DNA from: Deltaproteobacteria bacterium
GTDB taxonomy: Bacteria; Myxococcota_A; Polyangia; Polyangiales; Houyiibacteriaceae
Direction: 5' to 3'
NCBI GenBank assembly: GCA_027295555.1
Contig: JAPUKT010000380.1
Span: 1 to 5,613 of the forward strand
Length of the DNA: 5,613 nt
Both the position numbers and the translations under genes were made by a program. Under the pieces are notes generated by a model that made no database searches, had not been told where the DNA came from, and was given only the letters and a program-made list of their open reading frames with translations. Shown one piece after another: positions 5,607 to 5,613 of the stretch; positions within the stretch are counted from its first letter, which is position 1, and each line of letters begins with the position of its first letter.

Positions 5607-5613
5607 AATCCAC

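Overview
The window is GC-rich DNA with G/C-biased codon use. It probably comes from a member of the Myxococcota or a related deltaproteobacterial lineage. The main reason is a 619-residue membrane protein whose layout and C-terminus resemble, from memory, the family named after Myxococcus xanthus MXAN_5187. The lineage call is inference, because no search was possible.

Layout, right to left in the direction of transcription: a tRNA-Leu (anticodon CAA) lies on the + strand at 5275-5361. It is followed by a 126-bp degenerate hexanucleotide array and a GC-rich hairpin. Divergent from it, four genes run on the - strand. fabH (5137-4139, beta-ketoacyl-ACP synthase III) is followed after 22 nt by a diacylglycerol-kinase-family lipid kinase (4116-3058). 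After an 86-bp gap that may hold a promoter comes a secreted protein with a cupredoxin-like domain and a carboxypeptidase-regulatory-like domain (2971-2288). Three nucleotides later begins the two-TM, sensor-like membrane protein (2284-425), whose Shine-Dalgarno lies inside the end of the gene before it. Bases 1-424 hold no convincing gene. They contain a short copy of the same hexamer array, a strong hairpin and clustered short repeats, and their base-step composition is unlike the rest of the window.

How the genes may work together (inference): fabH and the lipid kinase make a small lipid unit, with acyl-chain initiation next to phosphorylation of a lipid hydroxyl. The secreted protein and the membrane protein make a second, translationally coupled unit, whose products would meet on the outer face of the cytoplasmic membrane. 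The membrane protein has a large extracytoplasmic region and a HAMP-like juxtamembrane stretch, but no recognisable kinase, cyclase or methyl-accepting output. The coupled pair is the least explained part of the window. No mobile element, CRISPR array, toxin-antitoxin pair or defence system was seen.
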